A DNA stretch of 64,000 nt from Protonemura montana. Lineage: Eukaryota; Arthropoda; Insecta; Plecoptera; Nemouridae. The position numbers and the translations under genes are program-made. The notes below the pieces were generated by a model, which saw nothing but the letters and a program-made list of their open reading frames with translations, was not told the DNA's origin and did no database searches. Each line of letters begins with the position of its first letter. Position 1 is the first letter of the stretch. Of the stretch, positions 10,096 to 22,805 are shown piece after piece. The stretch is taken from the NCBI GenBank assembly GCA_947568835.1, contig OX387602.1:24169021-24233020 (forward strand). The letters run 5' to 3'.

Positions 10096-13000
10096 ATGAA
10101 TACGCCAGGGAAGATCACTACAGATGATAATTCGGTCAAGCTGTCACAGGGATTCAGCTTAAATGTCATAAGTATGTCTTCAGGAAAACCAGCGACAGAA
10201 ACACAACTTTCAAGACAAACGGCCGCAACTGTAAGTCAGTCATGCATTGCTAGATTGGGTTTTTTTTCTATAGATACCTGTTGGTTCACTCACAATGTCT
10301 TTTTCTTATCACATTGCTAGACTATTGGTCAGCAGCAAGCAGTAGCTTCGGTTGCAGGCACTCGAGTCTTAGCTCCAAGCCTGCACCTATCTTCATGTAT
10401 TCCGGTCTTTACTACAACTGGCGGAATGTCTACGCCTGGTCCAGAGAGTCAAAGTCAACAAAAACCAGGTGATCATTGATGACCATTTTTTCACTCTTCA
10501 GCTTTGTAAACTACCTGCAATCTTTCAGCAAAAAAATACAACAGCAATACTGTGTGTTTCAGTGACAATTGCTGTGTCTACAATCCCTTCGATGGGTACT
10601 CCACTTGCATCTCGCCCACTAACGGCAACTATACCTTTGCAAGTTTTGCCGTCTCATATACCAATACCACACGTGCCAAGAGGTAACATATTCCTTTAAG
10701 CTGGCAGGAGTAATCCGACACAATTGTCTGTTCATCATTTTAAGAGGAGCATTCTTATACCGGTCTCATTTCAAATTGTTACAGGCCCTGCAGCTGTTGC
10801 AAACATTGCCACTCCTCGTTCTTCTGTGGCTGCTCCAATTGTGCGAGTGACCTCAAATGTTCAGGCTGCAGGAGTGTCCGTTCCTCCACACCAAACTAGG
10901 TATGTGTTTTTTGATTTATGTAATAAGAAAAAATTTCCCAGTTCTCGTGGTATTGGTCACCTACACTGGCTGGACCCTAACCGCTTTCTTCCTCGGTGCT
11001 TTAGCTTTGTCTCAGGGCTGCGTGGTAGCGGTCCTCGCACGCTGACACCCGTCGTTGGCGCAACTTGGGTCAGTGGCTCGATTCAGTCGGCCACAGGCAT
11101 TCCACGAGCCACCGTTTTTGCAACCCGCCCAGCCTCCATGACAGGTTGGTGGTGATTGAACTTTCCTCATTAGCTGTATTAGTTACCATGAGTTTCCCTG
11201 TTGTCATATATTTGTTTTCATTAGGTTGTGAAATATGCATGGAAAAAAATATTTCAGGAGATAGTCTATAAAAGCTCAGATAATTCCATTTAAATTCACT
11301 AAAAAATCAATTGAAAACTTTCTAGAATATCTTCAATTTTTAATGTTATTGGTACTTTATTTTTTTGTTTTGGTACTTATTTTCAATTAAAGAGAGAAAT
11401 GTCTTTTAACTCTGCAGTTACTGCAAGGCCTATTGGGATTCAAGTCACCCGAATGCCTTCTGAGCCTCCGAAGGCACAAATTGCCAACCCTCCAGGAGTG
11501 CTACAGATCCAAAAGCCGCTTCCAACTCAACAAACCATCGCCATCGCGCAGGCAACACCCTCTCCACATATCACCGAAAAAGGCTTCTTCAAGCAAACCA
11601 TGTCAGTGCAGTCGTCTGTTGGTCCCGTCACCATCGCACAGCTGGTGCCGACAAGACCCCAGGGTCTGACATACACAAACCCATTGGTTTCTGGCTCGCA
11701 AACACCCTCAACTCCGCGGCCGACGACGGTGCCAACGTCCCGCCACACTGCAGTGTCCGGCCGTATTGCAGCGCCCACGCAGGGCACGATGCCACAGGCC
11801 ATCTCCGTACCGGCGCAGGGCGTTGTCGCGATGCCAGGCTCTGGAGCAGCAGTGCGACTGACACCTAGTGCTGTGCCAGTACAGCAGACACAGCATGCGC
11901 TACTGGCCAGCCGCGCCAGACTCGCTGTTGGACAGCCGCGCAATACGTTTTCTAATCCAACTGTCATTGCCACCATGGCCAGCACCGTTATCACAGCACC
12001 TACGCGAATGGCAGTGACAGCAGCTGGAGTTGTACATCAAGCTGGGGCGCTGTTAGGACCGCAGGTGTGGTTGCACTTTGATCGCAGTTTGCCATTTCTT
12101 GCCGTAGGCACCTTGTTTTTTTTTTTGCAGATCCACTAATTGTACCTCTAGGATATTTCAACTTATCAGAATCACATGTATGTAGCTTAAATTACCTGGC
12201 ATCAATCTTGATCTTGAATACCAAATAAGCGAGGATTCACCAGTTATAACAGATTCTAAGATCAATGCTTAGGAGTTGGTGGCCTATTTGACTTTGACTA
12301 AATATAACTTTGCTAAAAATGTATCCCTCTTATGGTCTCCCTATTTCAAACGACATTGACACTATTTTTGCAGACTAAGCTGACGATATCGGCTGCTGTA
12401 CCTTCGACGGGCCTGCAGGCGGCTAGTGTGGTGTCCATTCAGCCTGTGGTGGTGTCTGCCGCAAACGCCGGCATGTCGATAAAGGCAACCCACGCACCAC
12501 AAGTGCCAAATCCAGCCCTCGGCCGAGTCATCACCTCACAGCACAATATCGGCCACAAGGTAATCAAGTTTGCTACACCACCAGTGCATGCCCCTTACCA
12601 TGCAGGATTTAATTGGTAGTATACCAATTCCTGTAACATCTCTTTACTGTGTTGTAAAGAAGTTTGTAATGAATGTTTCTTGCCCTGTTTAAAAAGGGTC
12701 TTGAAACACTCATCCTTCGTAGTGTTTGCCCAATAAATTCCTAAATAATGCTGCCCATTTTGCAGGTGATACCACAGACACTGCATGGGCCTTCCATTCA
12801 GCTTGCACAAGTTCAACCTGGCGCCACTTTTTCTGCGAAACTTCAACCACAAGCTCTTCACAACGTTGTGCCATTGACACAGGCTGCTCTTGCCATCACC
12901 ACCTTGCCCAATCGGCCAGGTAAGTCAGTCCCATTGCTCCCAATTAACGATCAGGCATTTTTAGGAATGTGACGGGAGCTTGGAATGGCTGACAATCCAG

Positions 13001-16000
13001 TCGTGAAACTTGAAGCTTAGTTACAAAAAGGGAAGATTAGGGATTTAGGTTGTACTCCTAAAAATACAGTATTTGTGGTACAAATACTCACCGCTCACAG
13101 AAACACTTGGTCCTGCAGCCGTGCCATTGACAACTGCCGCGCCTGCGTTGGCAATGAGCAGCATCCGGCCGATAACTATGACTGCTACACCGTCGACAGC
13201 TCGCGTGTTTTCCCAGCAGAATGTCGCCGAGATCTCCGTTCCTGTGCACGCGATTAATTCGCAACCGGTCACACAATCTTTGCCTGCCGCACAACAAAAC
13301 TTATTGCAAGGTACCAACATCTACATACAGACCTTGCACTCCAATAGGCAACCAACAGGTAATGTTTCCATTACCAACTGTCATTTGCCTAGTTATAGTT
13401 ACTAGTTACCATTTCAAAGAATAGTTGCAATTGGTGGAGGAGCGAACCAGCTGGAATTCTTTGGTGGTCTGTTTTCATATAACTTGATAACAGTTATTCT
13501 TTTTTTTTTTTCAACTTTCTTTGCACATTTGGCCAGGTGCCTTATATTTGAGAGGAAACGTAAATTGAGTACTCTTTAAGTAAATTTAGTGGTAGTTAAG
13601 GGGAGAAAGATCGGCTGGTAGCTTTGGTAAGTAAGTTAAGTGTCACTCACTTGACACTACTCTTTGTTGTGGATATTTAATGTTGTTTTTATACCTCATG
13701 GTTGATGATAATGAATAATGATGTTCACAAATTAGACATGATTAAAATAAACACTTATACTAAACAATGTTAGCCAATACCTACATTTATCTTTGCTTAG
13801 TTAAGCAGTTTTCAATACTGCTATCGAAACATTCAACAGCTTTACACACCTATAGGCTATTATCTGTAATAGTCTTCTTCAATAGCTTCAAGTGAAATAT
13901 TAATCTAAGGTTGATAAAACTGCACAGGTGAAACCATGGCTAGGGAAAATTGTCTTAATGCCACAACGTCGTACGAACCCAAGTCACAGGTGTAATTTCA
14001 AATTGTTTCAGTTACCAACGCAAATCCCGTATATTTTTACGATTCAGCCTACCAAGTGGCTGGAATCAGTGGTTCAATAGTTGCCCGGCCATATCAAGCC
14101 CCTGCCAACTCGTTTACTTCGCAAAGTACGGCGATACAAAGTCATCAAGTTCACGGTAAGCTAACAATAGATGACACAGTTACATTTGGTTTCTGTGGAT
14201 GCCATTTTATGTTGCAACTTGCGACTAACTTTTTTCCAGTGTCACTTACCTGAGTACCTTATATTTATTTCCACAAGTTCTTTAGCAATATTATCCCATA
14301 ACAGCTATGGTTTCATTTTCCATAGGTACTACTACCTTTATGACAAGTGGTGCTCCCCTCCGATTCAACCCCCTAGTGGTGATGGATCCTGCAAGAAGTA
14401 ACACCACCATGCCTGTACACACGTACAGTGCAGAAGGTATACTTTCTTTCAAGGGCTAGCTGATGGAAATCAGTGGCTACTTTCCCTCGTCATGCCTTAC
14501 CGATGCACGGTGACCTACTGCTTGAGCTAAAAAGATTGAGTAGTGAATTAGAACCATGCATGCCTTGAAGAAGAATTCAATTGCATTTTGAAACTGTATT
14601 TCCTTTCTCTCCTTTGATCAGTTTTGCTCCTATCTTATTAGTGATGTTCTATGCGTACAATCATCTGACATAGTCTGATTGTCACTTTTTTACAGGTGGT
14701 CTCCTGCAGACAGATCCTTCGGCAGTAACTGCGAGTCCTAACCATGTCCAAGCACTAACAAAACCAAACGCCTCCCCTCGCCCCAGCATCTTACGGAAGA
14801 GAGATAACGAAGGGTATGCAAAAATATTATTTTGGAGACTTTTATTATCTGGGATCCACCAACTAAACTAGCCAGATCCAAATTACAGAGTTATTTTTTG
14901 TGTGACATCTTGTGAATTTCTGCTGTTCCATAAATGGTGAATGGTGCAATTCGGTGTTTTAGTTCGCCAATGAAGGCACAGAAGAACCTGACCCCACTGC
15001 TGTCTTCCCTGGGTGGTGGAGGATCTCCGCCACCGTCCCCTCGACGCCCTGATTCGCATGACAACGGTGGGTCTTCCAACGGCTCAACAACCATCTCGGC
15101 CACGTCGTCGCCAGGGTTGGCTGAGGGCGGAGACGACTCTCAGCCGGCTTCCATCAAGCAGGAGCCTGTCGATGAAGTGGAAAGGCCGCCCGTCGAGATG
15201 AGTCCACGCAAGAAACCACGCAAGCAGCAGCTGTAAGTGTCCAGACCAATTAATGTTGCCTTTTTCAGTCATAGAGGAATAACCAAAATTGTGAATTTTT
15301 GTTCAAACAAATGTGTTGAGAAATTATCCAGCCTTTTGACATTCTAACTAAATGAGGAATGTAAGGTTCTCTTTTAGGCACTACTTGTTCTTGTACTTTG
15401 AATTGTTCTCACTTAAATTTACAAAAAGTCACAGTCCTGGAGATGACTTCGCCAACGTGGTTGAATCTTCACCAAATGCTACTTGTATCAATTTTGGACC
15501 AAAACAATTCCCACAACAAGGCTGTTCAATACACTTGAAAAGTTTTCAATTCAACCAATGGTTGTTGATACAGCTGGAATATATAAGTGAAAGCAATCTT
15601 GATTCGCTAATTGTATATTATTTGCAGGACTGGTAATGAACTGCATGAGCCAAAATTCAGTGAAGATGATCTGGAGTTTATATCGGACGAAAAGGGGGCT
15701 AAGGAACTGAATGAAGGTGTGTGCAAATATTGATAACTTTATAGAGCAATGCTTAAAGTAGGAGTTGAGACAAAGTTTTTTTAAGGACATATTTATTTAC
15801 ATTGGTCATTTCTGGTGAGTAGCGCCTGAGGAAGACCAAGAAGAAGTGTACGTGCCGAAGCGGCCAAAAGTGTCATTGCGGAATGGTTACCGGCATACGT
15901 GGAAGTCGCAGCACAACCACTTTGTCCACTACGAGAACGTGAAAGCAAAAGACACCCGGCCAACAATAAGCGAGCTTGCCAACCAGAAGGGCATCATGGA

Positions 16001-17845
16001 GAAACTTAACGGCTGGAAGATATTCCACCTCAGCACGCAAATGGAGGAAATGGTACATGGTCATAGCAGCAAGCTTAATTAGCACCAACCTTTAATTAAT
16101 TTTTAATTTTTTTTATGCTAATAGTTTTGCAATTTAAATTATTTCTGTTGATTTTTTGTCCACTTAAAGGGGCACTAAACACATTTTGGTCACTTTGCAG
16201 TTTCAAATTGACTAATTTATTAAACCAACAAATCCCAGCTTGTATTTGAAAAATTTTGAATGTAAACACGTCAGGGAAATATTATCGCGCAACGCTGCAT
16301 TTGTGATGACGTCAGTGGCCCTAGAGCGGGTGGTTGCCAATGTATTTACATGGGTGGCATTCGGAAGTTTATGAACTATATTTGTCACTACATCTTGCTC
16401 AGTTTCATTCTACCCATCATTGGGGAAGGGTGTAAAAAGTACTTCTAGTCTATCGTGTAACATCGATTGATTTTACAATGCCTCAGTACTTGTATTACGA
16501 CTGTTACAGTACCGATAAATCAGTACCTCGCCGAACATTTCACCGATACCCGAATAGAGATAAATCTCCGAAGTGATTTGCCGTATGGAAGGCTAGAGCG
16601 TTTAGGCACAACTTTGAACCTTATGCCAGGTCGCGAGTTCCCTCAAAACTCTTTTTGCTAGGTGATTTTAATCAGTCGGACATTTCTAAAAACCGATTAT
16701 TAGGTGAAACTGGCCATAAGCAATTGATACATTAAAACTCTTCAAAATCTCTGGTGTCTTTCAAAATCACTGGGCATCGGCTTGCATAGTCCACATTTGC
16801 ACCAGAAAATATTGTTCTTATGGCCTGCATATGCATGTAATGTGGTATCGTCCTCACTCACTAAAACTACACTGTCAATAACACTTTCTTCATACTCGGG
16901 TTCAAACTGATAAGCCAATACAGTCGTCTCCCAACTCATTGCTTAAACTGCCAATTTACTATTTACTTTTTATATTATATCACCAGCTGTCCAGCACAAT
17001 AATCTTATAATTATTACAACTTCATTAAAAACCCAGAACAGTCGAAGACACACACAAAACGCAAAACAACTGAGAAAATAAAATCAACCCGTTTTTCCGT
17101 CACCCGTTGTAAACACACTGACTAAATTTTGTGTTTATTTAATGTGGTGGAGGCAGAATCAATAAAAATAGATTTATGTGACATCTTAAAAGCATTTTCG
17201 TCAAGCGTGGTGCGATCGGCCAAAAATCACGCACACACCGCTTATCCCCGAACCGCGCTGTTTTATGACATGAGACGCAAGACAGGGCCGCTAACGTCAC
17301 GTTTGAGTGAGAGCTATAACGCATTCAAAATTTTAAAAATCATAGCTCGGCAAGGAAATTTTTGAATTTTTTCGTGGTTTTTACTAAAAATTGTAGAAAA
17401 GAACACTGCATCTGCTAAAATTGGGTTGTGAATGCCTTTAACTATGTTTTTCTTTCTTCTCTTATAGTCTGATTTGGAAAGCAACGTTGTGGAGAGGTTG
17501 ACGTCAACATTGAAGGTCATGGAAGTTAAGGTGGGAAAAGATGTTGACAAAGATATTAACAGAATTAACGAGCTTATCAAGGTAAGATTTGTAATGTCAC
17601 CATCTTAAAAAACTAAATCATTAGAATATCAAGTTTTATCTATTTTCTGAATGATGTATGTGATAATCTAAATCCAAATATATTTTTTTCTTTAGGGAAA
17701 CATACAGCGAAGTAAAGTTATTCGGGATCAAATGCAAGATGCTTTAAGCCAAGTGATGAAGGTTTTTGACCATAAAGAGCACGTCACCAACATCCTAGCC
17801 CGCTGTCCAAATAAACGAACACTCAAGAAACGAGAAAAGTCGTAA
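10096..17845 (+). CDS. SAP130: Sin3 histone deacetylase corepressor subunit SAP130
   Basis: A nuclear scaffold of the Sin3-HDAC corepressor. Coding exons: 10096-10230, 10321-10468, 10563-10682, 10785-10899, 11005-11144, 11418-12064, 12374-12559, 12766-12919, 13101-13358, 14012-14155, 14326-14436, 14696-14813, 14963-15232, 15628-15716, 15823-16052, 17468-17581, 17696-17845. They sum to 3129 bases (1042 residues; human about 1048) and every phase matches. The first ~700 residues are Thr/Pro/Gln/Ala/Val-rich and poorly conserved, as in the family. Diagnostic parts: SPRPSILRK (exon 12), MSPRKKPRKQQ (exon 13), the conserved WK...H...Y and ELANQKG block (exon 15), and the C-terminal helical region INELIKGNIQRSKV with DHKEHV (exons 16-17). 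ATG 10096 was chosen as the first in exon 2. Less certain: the 11005 acceptor and the exact N-terminus. Confidence 0.93.
16164..17441. mobile_element. Degenerate DNA transposon in a SAP130 intron
   Basis: The ends are imperfect inverted repeats. The left starts TTAAAGGGGCACTAAAC (16164); the right, read on the minus strand from 17441, starts TTAAAGGCATTCACAAC. Both are bounded by TTAA, compatible with a TTAA target duplication. Inside on the minus strand (16939-16742) is a 65-residue frame with YQFEPEYEES and WCKCGLCKPMP. This resembles the Cys-rich P2X7-C-terminus-like module found in transposon-linked invertebrate proteins. No complete transposase is visible. The superfamily is not assigned. 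Confidence 0.5.
16742..16939 (-). pseudogene. P2X7-C-terminus-like Cys-rich fragment within the intronic transposon
   Basis: A short frame with YQFEPEYEES followed about 35 residues later by FWCKCGLCKPMPS. The W-C-x-C-G-x-C-x-x-M-P spacing is that of the zinc-binding module shared with the P2X7 C-terminal region. The frame stops before the expected downstream Cys pair, so it is truncated or frameshifted. It is probably not a cellular gene. Confidence 0.4.
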
Positions 17846-18600
17846 GCGGGTCTCGTCACCCGCACCATCTACGCTGTTTCCATTAGCCTGCGATCCAAGA
17901 TCAAATATGGTGTGATGAAATGGGCTGCTTTACTTGTGTGCAAGATAATATTTCTTTCAAGAAAACGTACCTGGAGGACCTCGATCTGACTGTGCTCTCG
18001 TCACTGCCAAGGAAAAATATTTCTTAAATAGCTGTGGACCTGTTTGGCATTTTATTACCTATACCGTTGATAACAGACAGTTGAGCTCATTAGACAATTC
18101 CTCTCTAGTGCCTATCTCTCTTGACAGCTGAGCTAGAATTGATGGACGGTGTATCTATGAAGTCCATCCAGTACATTGTGGAGCATGCCATATAAGCTGA
18201 TGATGCAATTGAATTGGGAGCGTGCGTACAAGATGACAAATACAATCTCGTGTGGAATATTTGTAAATGTACATACTTTTATTTAAATTCTACATTTTTA
18301 AATGTGTTTAAACTGTTTCGTTACACAACTTATATATTACCAAATGTAAGTATTTATATATCAGCAACTGGGCTGCCATGTATGTTTTTATAATGGAATT
18401 ATGTTTTTTGGAATAGAAAAACCATGTTTTAGTCAACACTGGGTTTTCTGGTCAGCTGCCAAGAAAAAAGAAGTGTATAAAAGTGTAAAGCGTTGATACA
18501 CAATTTATAATTCTCCATTTAAAGGTACCTATGAAGTTTATTCCACGTATGAAATAAAATTCTTGTGAAATCAGCTTCAAAAATTATTTACTAGGTTTTA
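17846..18600 (+). other. SAP130 3' UTR with polyadenylation signal
   Basis: AATAAA at 18553-18558, about 700 bases past the stop codon, is a likely polyadenylation signal. The region is otherwise AT-rich without an open frame. Confidence 0.45.
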
Positions 18601-19958
18601 AATTATACCTGTTAGCAGTTTTGAATATAAATCCCTTTCTGCCACGGGTTGCTAGTACCTATCTAATACATTGACGTGCACATGCGCCTTTTACCATTGC
18701 ACTATTTCCCTGCCTTTAGGAGATTTGGTCATCCTTCTACACTTGGTGCATGTGCCAAACTAAATTTCATTACATGAGTGATAGATTACATTAATGTTTA
18801 ATTGTTGACTAGAACAAGGGCAAGCAGCACGATCTGCTATTACTGGAAATTAACCATGTTCATTAACCATAAGTACATAAGATTCGTACAGTTAGATACA
18901 GTTGGTGTAACTGCCAATCGGGCAATCAATTGATACAGTCTACTTAATATTATAGAATAATGATAACATTTCTCAAAAGAAAATAACATTGTGACACTGC
19001 TTTGGTTTTTCATGCAGTTTCTATCGATGTCTTCCAATCAATGGGTCAGCAGAATTGCCCCTGTTTGTAATCATCATGATAATAGGAAAACACCAACAAA
19101 TGCAAGATTGCTTCCGTTTAAAAAATTATTATTTTATCATAATATGGCACGTCCGAAGAGATCCCCGGTTAGTTAAGCTTCGTTTACGAAGTTTGACTAG
19201 AATCCTGACATTGTCAGTGTAATGAGAAGTTTACCAAGTAAGAACGCTATAAAAAACCAGCAACACATCTTAACGCCTTACAGTCTAAGATTAGGTCCAT
19301 ATGCTTACATCCAGATGCTTCTTGTGAAACTGCTACTCAATTCAATTATTTAGAATGTCTTGTATTGAAACTTATTTTATTTAGGGGGTGAATTGAATAC
19401 TTAGGTATCTTTTCATGCAAGACTTTGGCTGACTAGTTTTTTTTACTTTAAGGCTAAAATGTACTGTTTGTTTCTAAAGATAAGTATGTGAGGTTTTTTT
19501 TAGTAGCTGTACATTAGGCCTCTTCTTTTCTTCTGATTCTTGCAACGTAAGGCATGTTAATACCTAGATTCAAAGCATTCACATTGGCTGGAAGTCTCAT
19601 ATATTATGAACAGCTAATTAAGACTATCACAGGCTTAACTTTGCAGTACCCCAACGAATGTTCATCTTTGGTTTTTCTAGTTTTCAATCTCAGCCACCCA
19701 TCAACGTGATAAGAAAATAATTGATGATGTGATGCGCATCATCGCTTGGCGCTATATGCACTATGGTTTTGTATAAACATTTGTATATAATTTTATTTTT
19801 TTATTCAATCTTGTTTAATTTCCTATGGACCTACTTATCAGTTTAATTCATGGGTGTATGCTAATGACACATTTTGCTTCCTAGGCATATCAGCAAGGAA
19901 CAATGCTCTAGCAACCTGGGTTGGTATCTAAAGCAGCTCACATGACAGTTGCACGTCT
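18601..19958. other. Intergenic DNA and 3' flank of the SPSB3-type gene
   Basis: No gene was seen. TTTATT words at 19792-19804 give AATAAA signals on the minus strand for the SPSB3-type gene, about 160 bases past its stop codon. Confidence 0.5.
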
Positions 19959-20687
19959 TCAAAGGGCATTATAAACGTACTTGTTGATAAACTGGAAGGG
20001 TTGGACAGGCTGGACTACGGCTTCCTTAAGATAAGATTTGATTCGGGGCGGTAACGTCAGTTTGTCCAAATCTACTGGCAATTTTACCTCTTTCATAATC
20101 ACTGCCCGGCAACGATCTTGCAAGTTGACAAAGTCCCGTTTCATCCCTGTCAAAGTCATCTCTGTTTTAGCCGCTGTCGAGCAAACGATTGGCAGCAAAG
20201 GTTCCCGCACTTCGTTCAGTCCCGTGAATGCAACTCCCAGGAAAGTCCCGTCTTTGTAGTAGCTCAGGGTGCCAGCAACGCCGTCGAATAAAACTCCGAT
20301 GGTAGTAGCCTCGTTTTCCCGAAATGGTTTAGTGAAGTGAGTCCAACGCCCTCGATGCCAGATTAAACCTTTGTGTGACAAGCCCCATCCGTTTTCATCC
20401 TCGCCAAGCAAGTTAACGAATGCGTCCACGTGCAGCCTTGCCCTTCGTGTGCCGACGCCAAACATCATGCTGGTGCCAAAGATGCGTTGTGAAACGCGAA
20501 GCTCCCAGTAGTAGCGGCCGTTGTTGAGTATGCGCGTGCCACGAACACCTGCGGTGCCACTACTCCAGTTGGGGTGGAAGTGCGCCACTCGTTGCTCGGA
20601 GCCATAGAGGCGGCACTCGTGACTGCGATCGCGGCGGTTCCACGTCCAATAGTCCTCGCAGCCGTGGCAGAGAGGCGATGTGGCCAT
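19959..20687 (-). CDS. SPSB3: SPRY domain- and SOCS box-containing protein, SPSB3 type
   Basis: A substrate receptor of a Cullin-RING E3 ligase: the SPRY/B30.2 domain binds targets and the SOCS box recruits Elongin B/C. One open exon of 242 residues. Seen: FHPNWSSGTAGVRGT, GRYYWELRV, GTSMMFGVGT, LLGEDENGWGLSHKGL, ATTIGVLFDG, GTLSYYKDG, LGVAFTGL and LLPIVCSTAA, which follow the SPSB3 SPRY order closely. The SOCS-like end is DKLTLPPRIKSYL. ATG at 20687 was used; an in-frame TGA lies about 30 bases upstream. Human SPSB3 has a longer N-terminus, so an upstream exon spliced near 20700-20705 is possible. SPSB1/2/4 are less likely because of the LLGEDENGWGLS and VCSTAA matches. Confidence 0.85.
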   Translation of the reverse strand: MATSPLCHGCEDYWTWNRRDRSHECRLYGSEQRVAHFHPNWSSGTAGVRGTRILNNGRYYWELRVSQRIFGTSMMFGVGTRRARLHVDAFVNLLGEDENGWGLSHKGLIWHRGRWTHFTKPFRENEATTIGVLFDGVAGTLSYYKDGTFLGVAFTGLNEVREPLLPIVCSTAAKTEMTLTGMKRDFVNLQDRCRAVIMKEVKLPVDLDKLTLPPRIKSYLKEAVVQPVQPFQFINKYVYNAL

Positions 20688-20690
20688 CAC

Positions 20691-22460
20691 GCTCCCGGCC
20701 CACCTACTTTGGCCCAGTCACCACGCATCCCCTTCGCCTGTACGAAACATCCGTCTGTTAGCATGAGTACCTATTCTGTAACTTGATAACCGCTCAATAT
20801 GGTATGGACTCTAAAATATAGTTGCTCTGATAAATATCACTGAGATAATATAACGTTAAGAAAATTTATTCATTAAATAATTTCACTATCTTGATATAGA
20901 AACATGCATTTTTATTTTTGTTTCTCATTTTAAATTAGTGTTCAAAACCTTATGGTATCCCAAAATATATTTTGTTGGCAATGATCGCTAATCTTTAGCA
21001 GACTTGGCATATTTCTCCTTAAAATGAGTGCGTTTGCACCCGTGTACCATGGCCCGTATGGCCCTTGACGCTCTTGCACTCAATGTATCCATAGTCTTAT
21101 ACCATTGGGTTAATAGTGGAAACCAAAGTCTTGGACCACTCGACCCCCCCCCCACACCCCCTTACAAACCTTTCCAACAATACACGTGACAATGCCACTT
21201 GCACCCTTTCACAATAGCTCGATTAAATTAAAAATGAGAGAGCATTGCCCCAAATCTTTTCATGAAATCATTATTGAAAACTCCGACTGTGGTCACCCTA
21301 GTAGGGGATATAGACACAGGGGAACGTGCACGAGAGTATGACTCATCGTGGGGGTGTTGAACCCACGCCGGAATGAAATGCCGTTTCCTCCGTAATTGGG
21401 AGTATATCACGGGGAGAATAGACATTTTATCGAGAGCCTTAGGGACAAGGATCGCACATCCCCCCCCCCCCCCCCTTTCATGCTTCAAATCCTAGGCGCG
21501 CCTGACCATGCGGTATACTGCCTGAGAGGGTGAGTCAGACCAGACGAAAGACGAAAGATCAATAACTAGGTATATAGCCAGACATCGTTAGATAGCTGCA
21601 AAATGGAGGTGAAATATTCACCTAGGAGAATGGGGTGAACACGGCAGATGTTTAGCACTGTTAATCGATATTAGATGTTTAAAGGGCTACCAGGGAAGAA
21701 GTACGGCAATGCCGTCTAATTAGAAATTGATAGCTACTCCTGTTTCGGCTTTATAGGTGACTGCGAAACTTTTATATCACAGAGCGCAGTCTAAAGTATT
21801 TGCAGCCTAATTTTCAGTACGATTTCATGTGACACGGAATATCCCTGAAATATGTCTTAGATTACAAAATATACTGTCTAAAGTTGTTTCTATGGTCACT
21901 TCAAACACTATTTATGGGTAGAAACGTATTATTACTACTAGCGTTGAGTATACTAATAAAGTACTTCAGCTAAAAGCTACATTTTTTTTGTAGACTGGAT
22001 TCAAATTGCAACAGCAATGTAATTCAAATGACAGCTTATTTTCTCTCTTACTTTGCCGTGGAGCTTGTAGAGTGATTGCTCTTCTCCATCTGGACGAAAT
22101 TTATATCCAAAATCTTCATGTTTTATTCTTCAGCGCCGTTAAATTCGTAGTTAGACACTGGACGTGTCAGAGCGTGCGACGTCTGGGCATGACTGATACG
22201 ACGCCGGCGTCAAATCGTCCACCCCCCTGGCTCTGCGTGCGCATTGTTGTCATTTGCATAAAAGTGTGAAGGGTAAAACAGTGCGGTGAACTCTAAGATA
22301 TTCTTAGTTGCAATGTGCAACAAAGAGCTCTGAGTAAAAGTCTCTTTTTAGTCTTCTTTGCCATTTCATTGCGAATTTTCCGATTATACAACGCCCATTG
22401 CCAGAGACCACGCTCTTTCTGTGGACGAAGTCTTTTCTTTCTCTGTCATGTTATCAATCA
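20691..22460. other. Intergenic DNA between the SPSB3-type gene and the SINE
   Basis: No gene was recognised. A run of 16 C lies at 21460-21475 and another C-rich stretch near 21145. Any upstream exon of the SPSB3-type gene would fall here; none could be identified. Confidence 0.4.
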
Positions 22461-22805
22461 ACATAGGTAAGCAACACTGCGCTGAGTCAGGTATTGGATG
22501 GGTGACCATCATACACATGCCCAGTTCTGTTTGGGAGAGAGGTTGGCGGGATGTTAGTACAGCAACTTCATTCACCTTGCTTCTCAACCTCTCAAGATGG
22601 ATTTGTGGAGGTATCCTGTTGTTCGCGATGTACCGTCCTTCGGATAGGACATTAAGCCGGTCAACATCGGGTTTCCTCTCCTCCCTTCCAGCCTAGGTTA
22701 GGTTCATCATCATTCTCATCATTATCTACAGACGCCATTGGACCAGCGCCACAAGGCCCGTTGTCAAATCAGTGCGTTGTTAAACCCCACGAATCAATCA
22801 ACACA
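22461..22805 (+). mobile_element. SINE with a 5S-rRNA-derived head
   Basis: Bases 22466-22508 contain GTAAGCA, GAGTCAGGTATTGG and TGGATGGGTGACC in the order and spacing of the 3' half of 5S rRNA (GCTAAGCA...GGTTAGTACTTGGATGGGTGACC), which carries the pol III internal promoter (A box, intermediate element, C box). Downstream is non-5S body sequence (GGACATTAAGCCGGTC and a CATCATCATTCTCATCAT stretch), and it ends with an AATCAATCAA tail near 22790-22805. This is the layout of a 5S-derived SINE (SINE3 type). The 5' half of 5S is missing or diverged. The end coordinates are approximate. Confidence 0.55.

Noticed and set aside
11527..11994. 155-codon minus-strand frame, Cys/Thr/Gly-rich
   Set aside because: Antisense shadow of the large SAP130 exon 11418-12064, whose plus-strand phase fits its neighbours.
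21228..21488. Minus-strand frame with a Gly run
   Set aside because: The Gly run is the translated C homopolymer; no homology or splice context.
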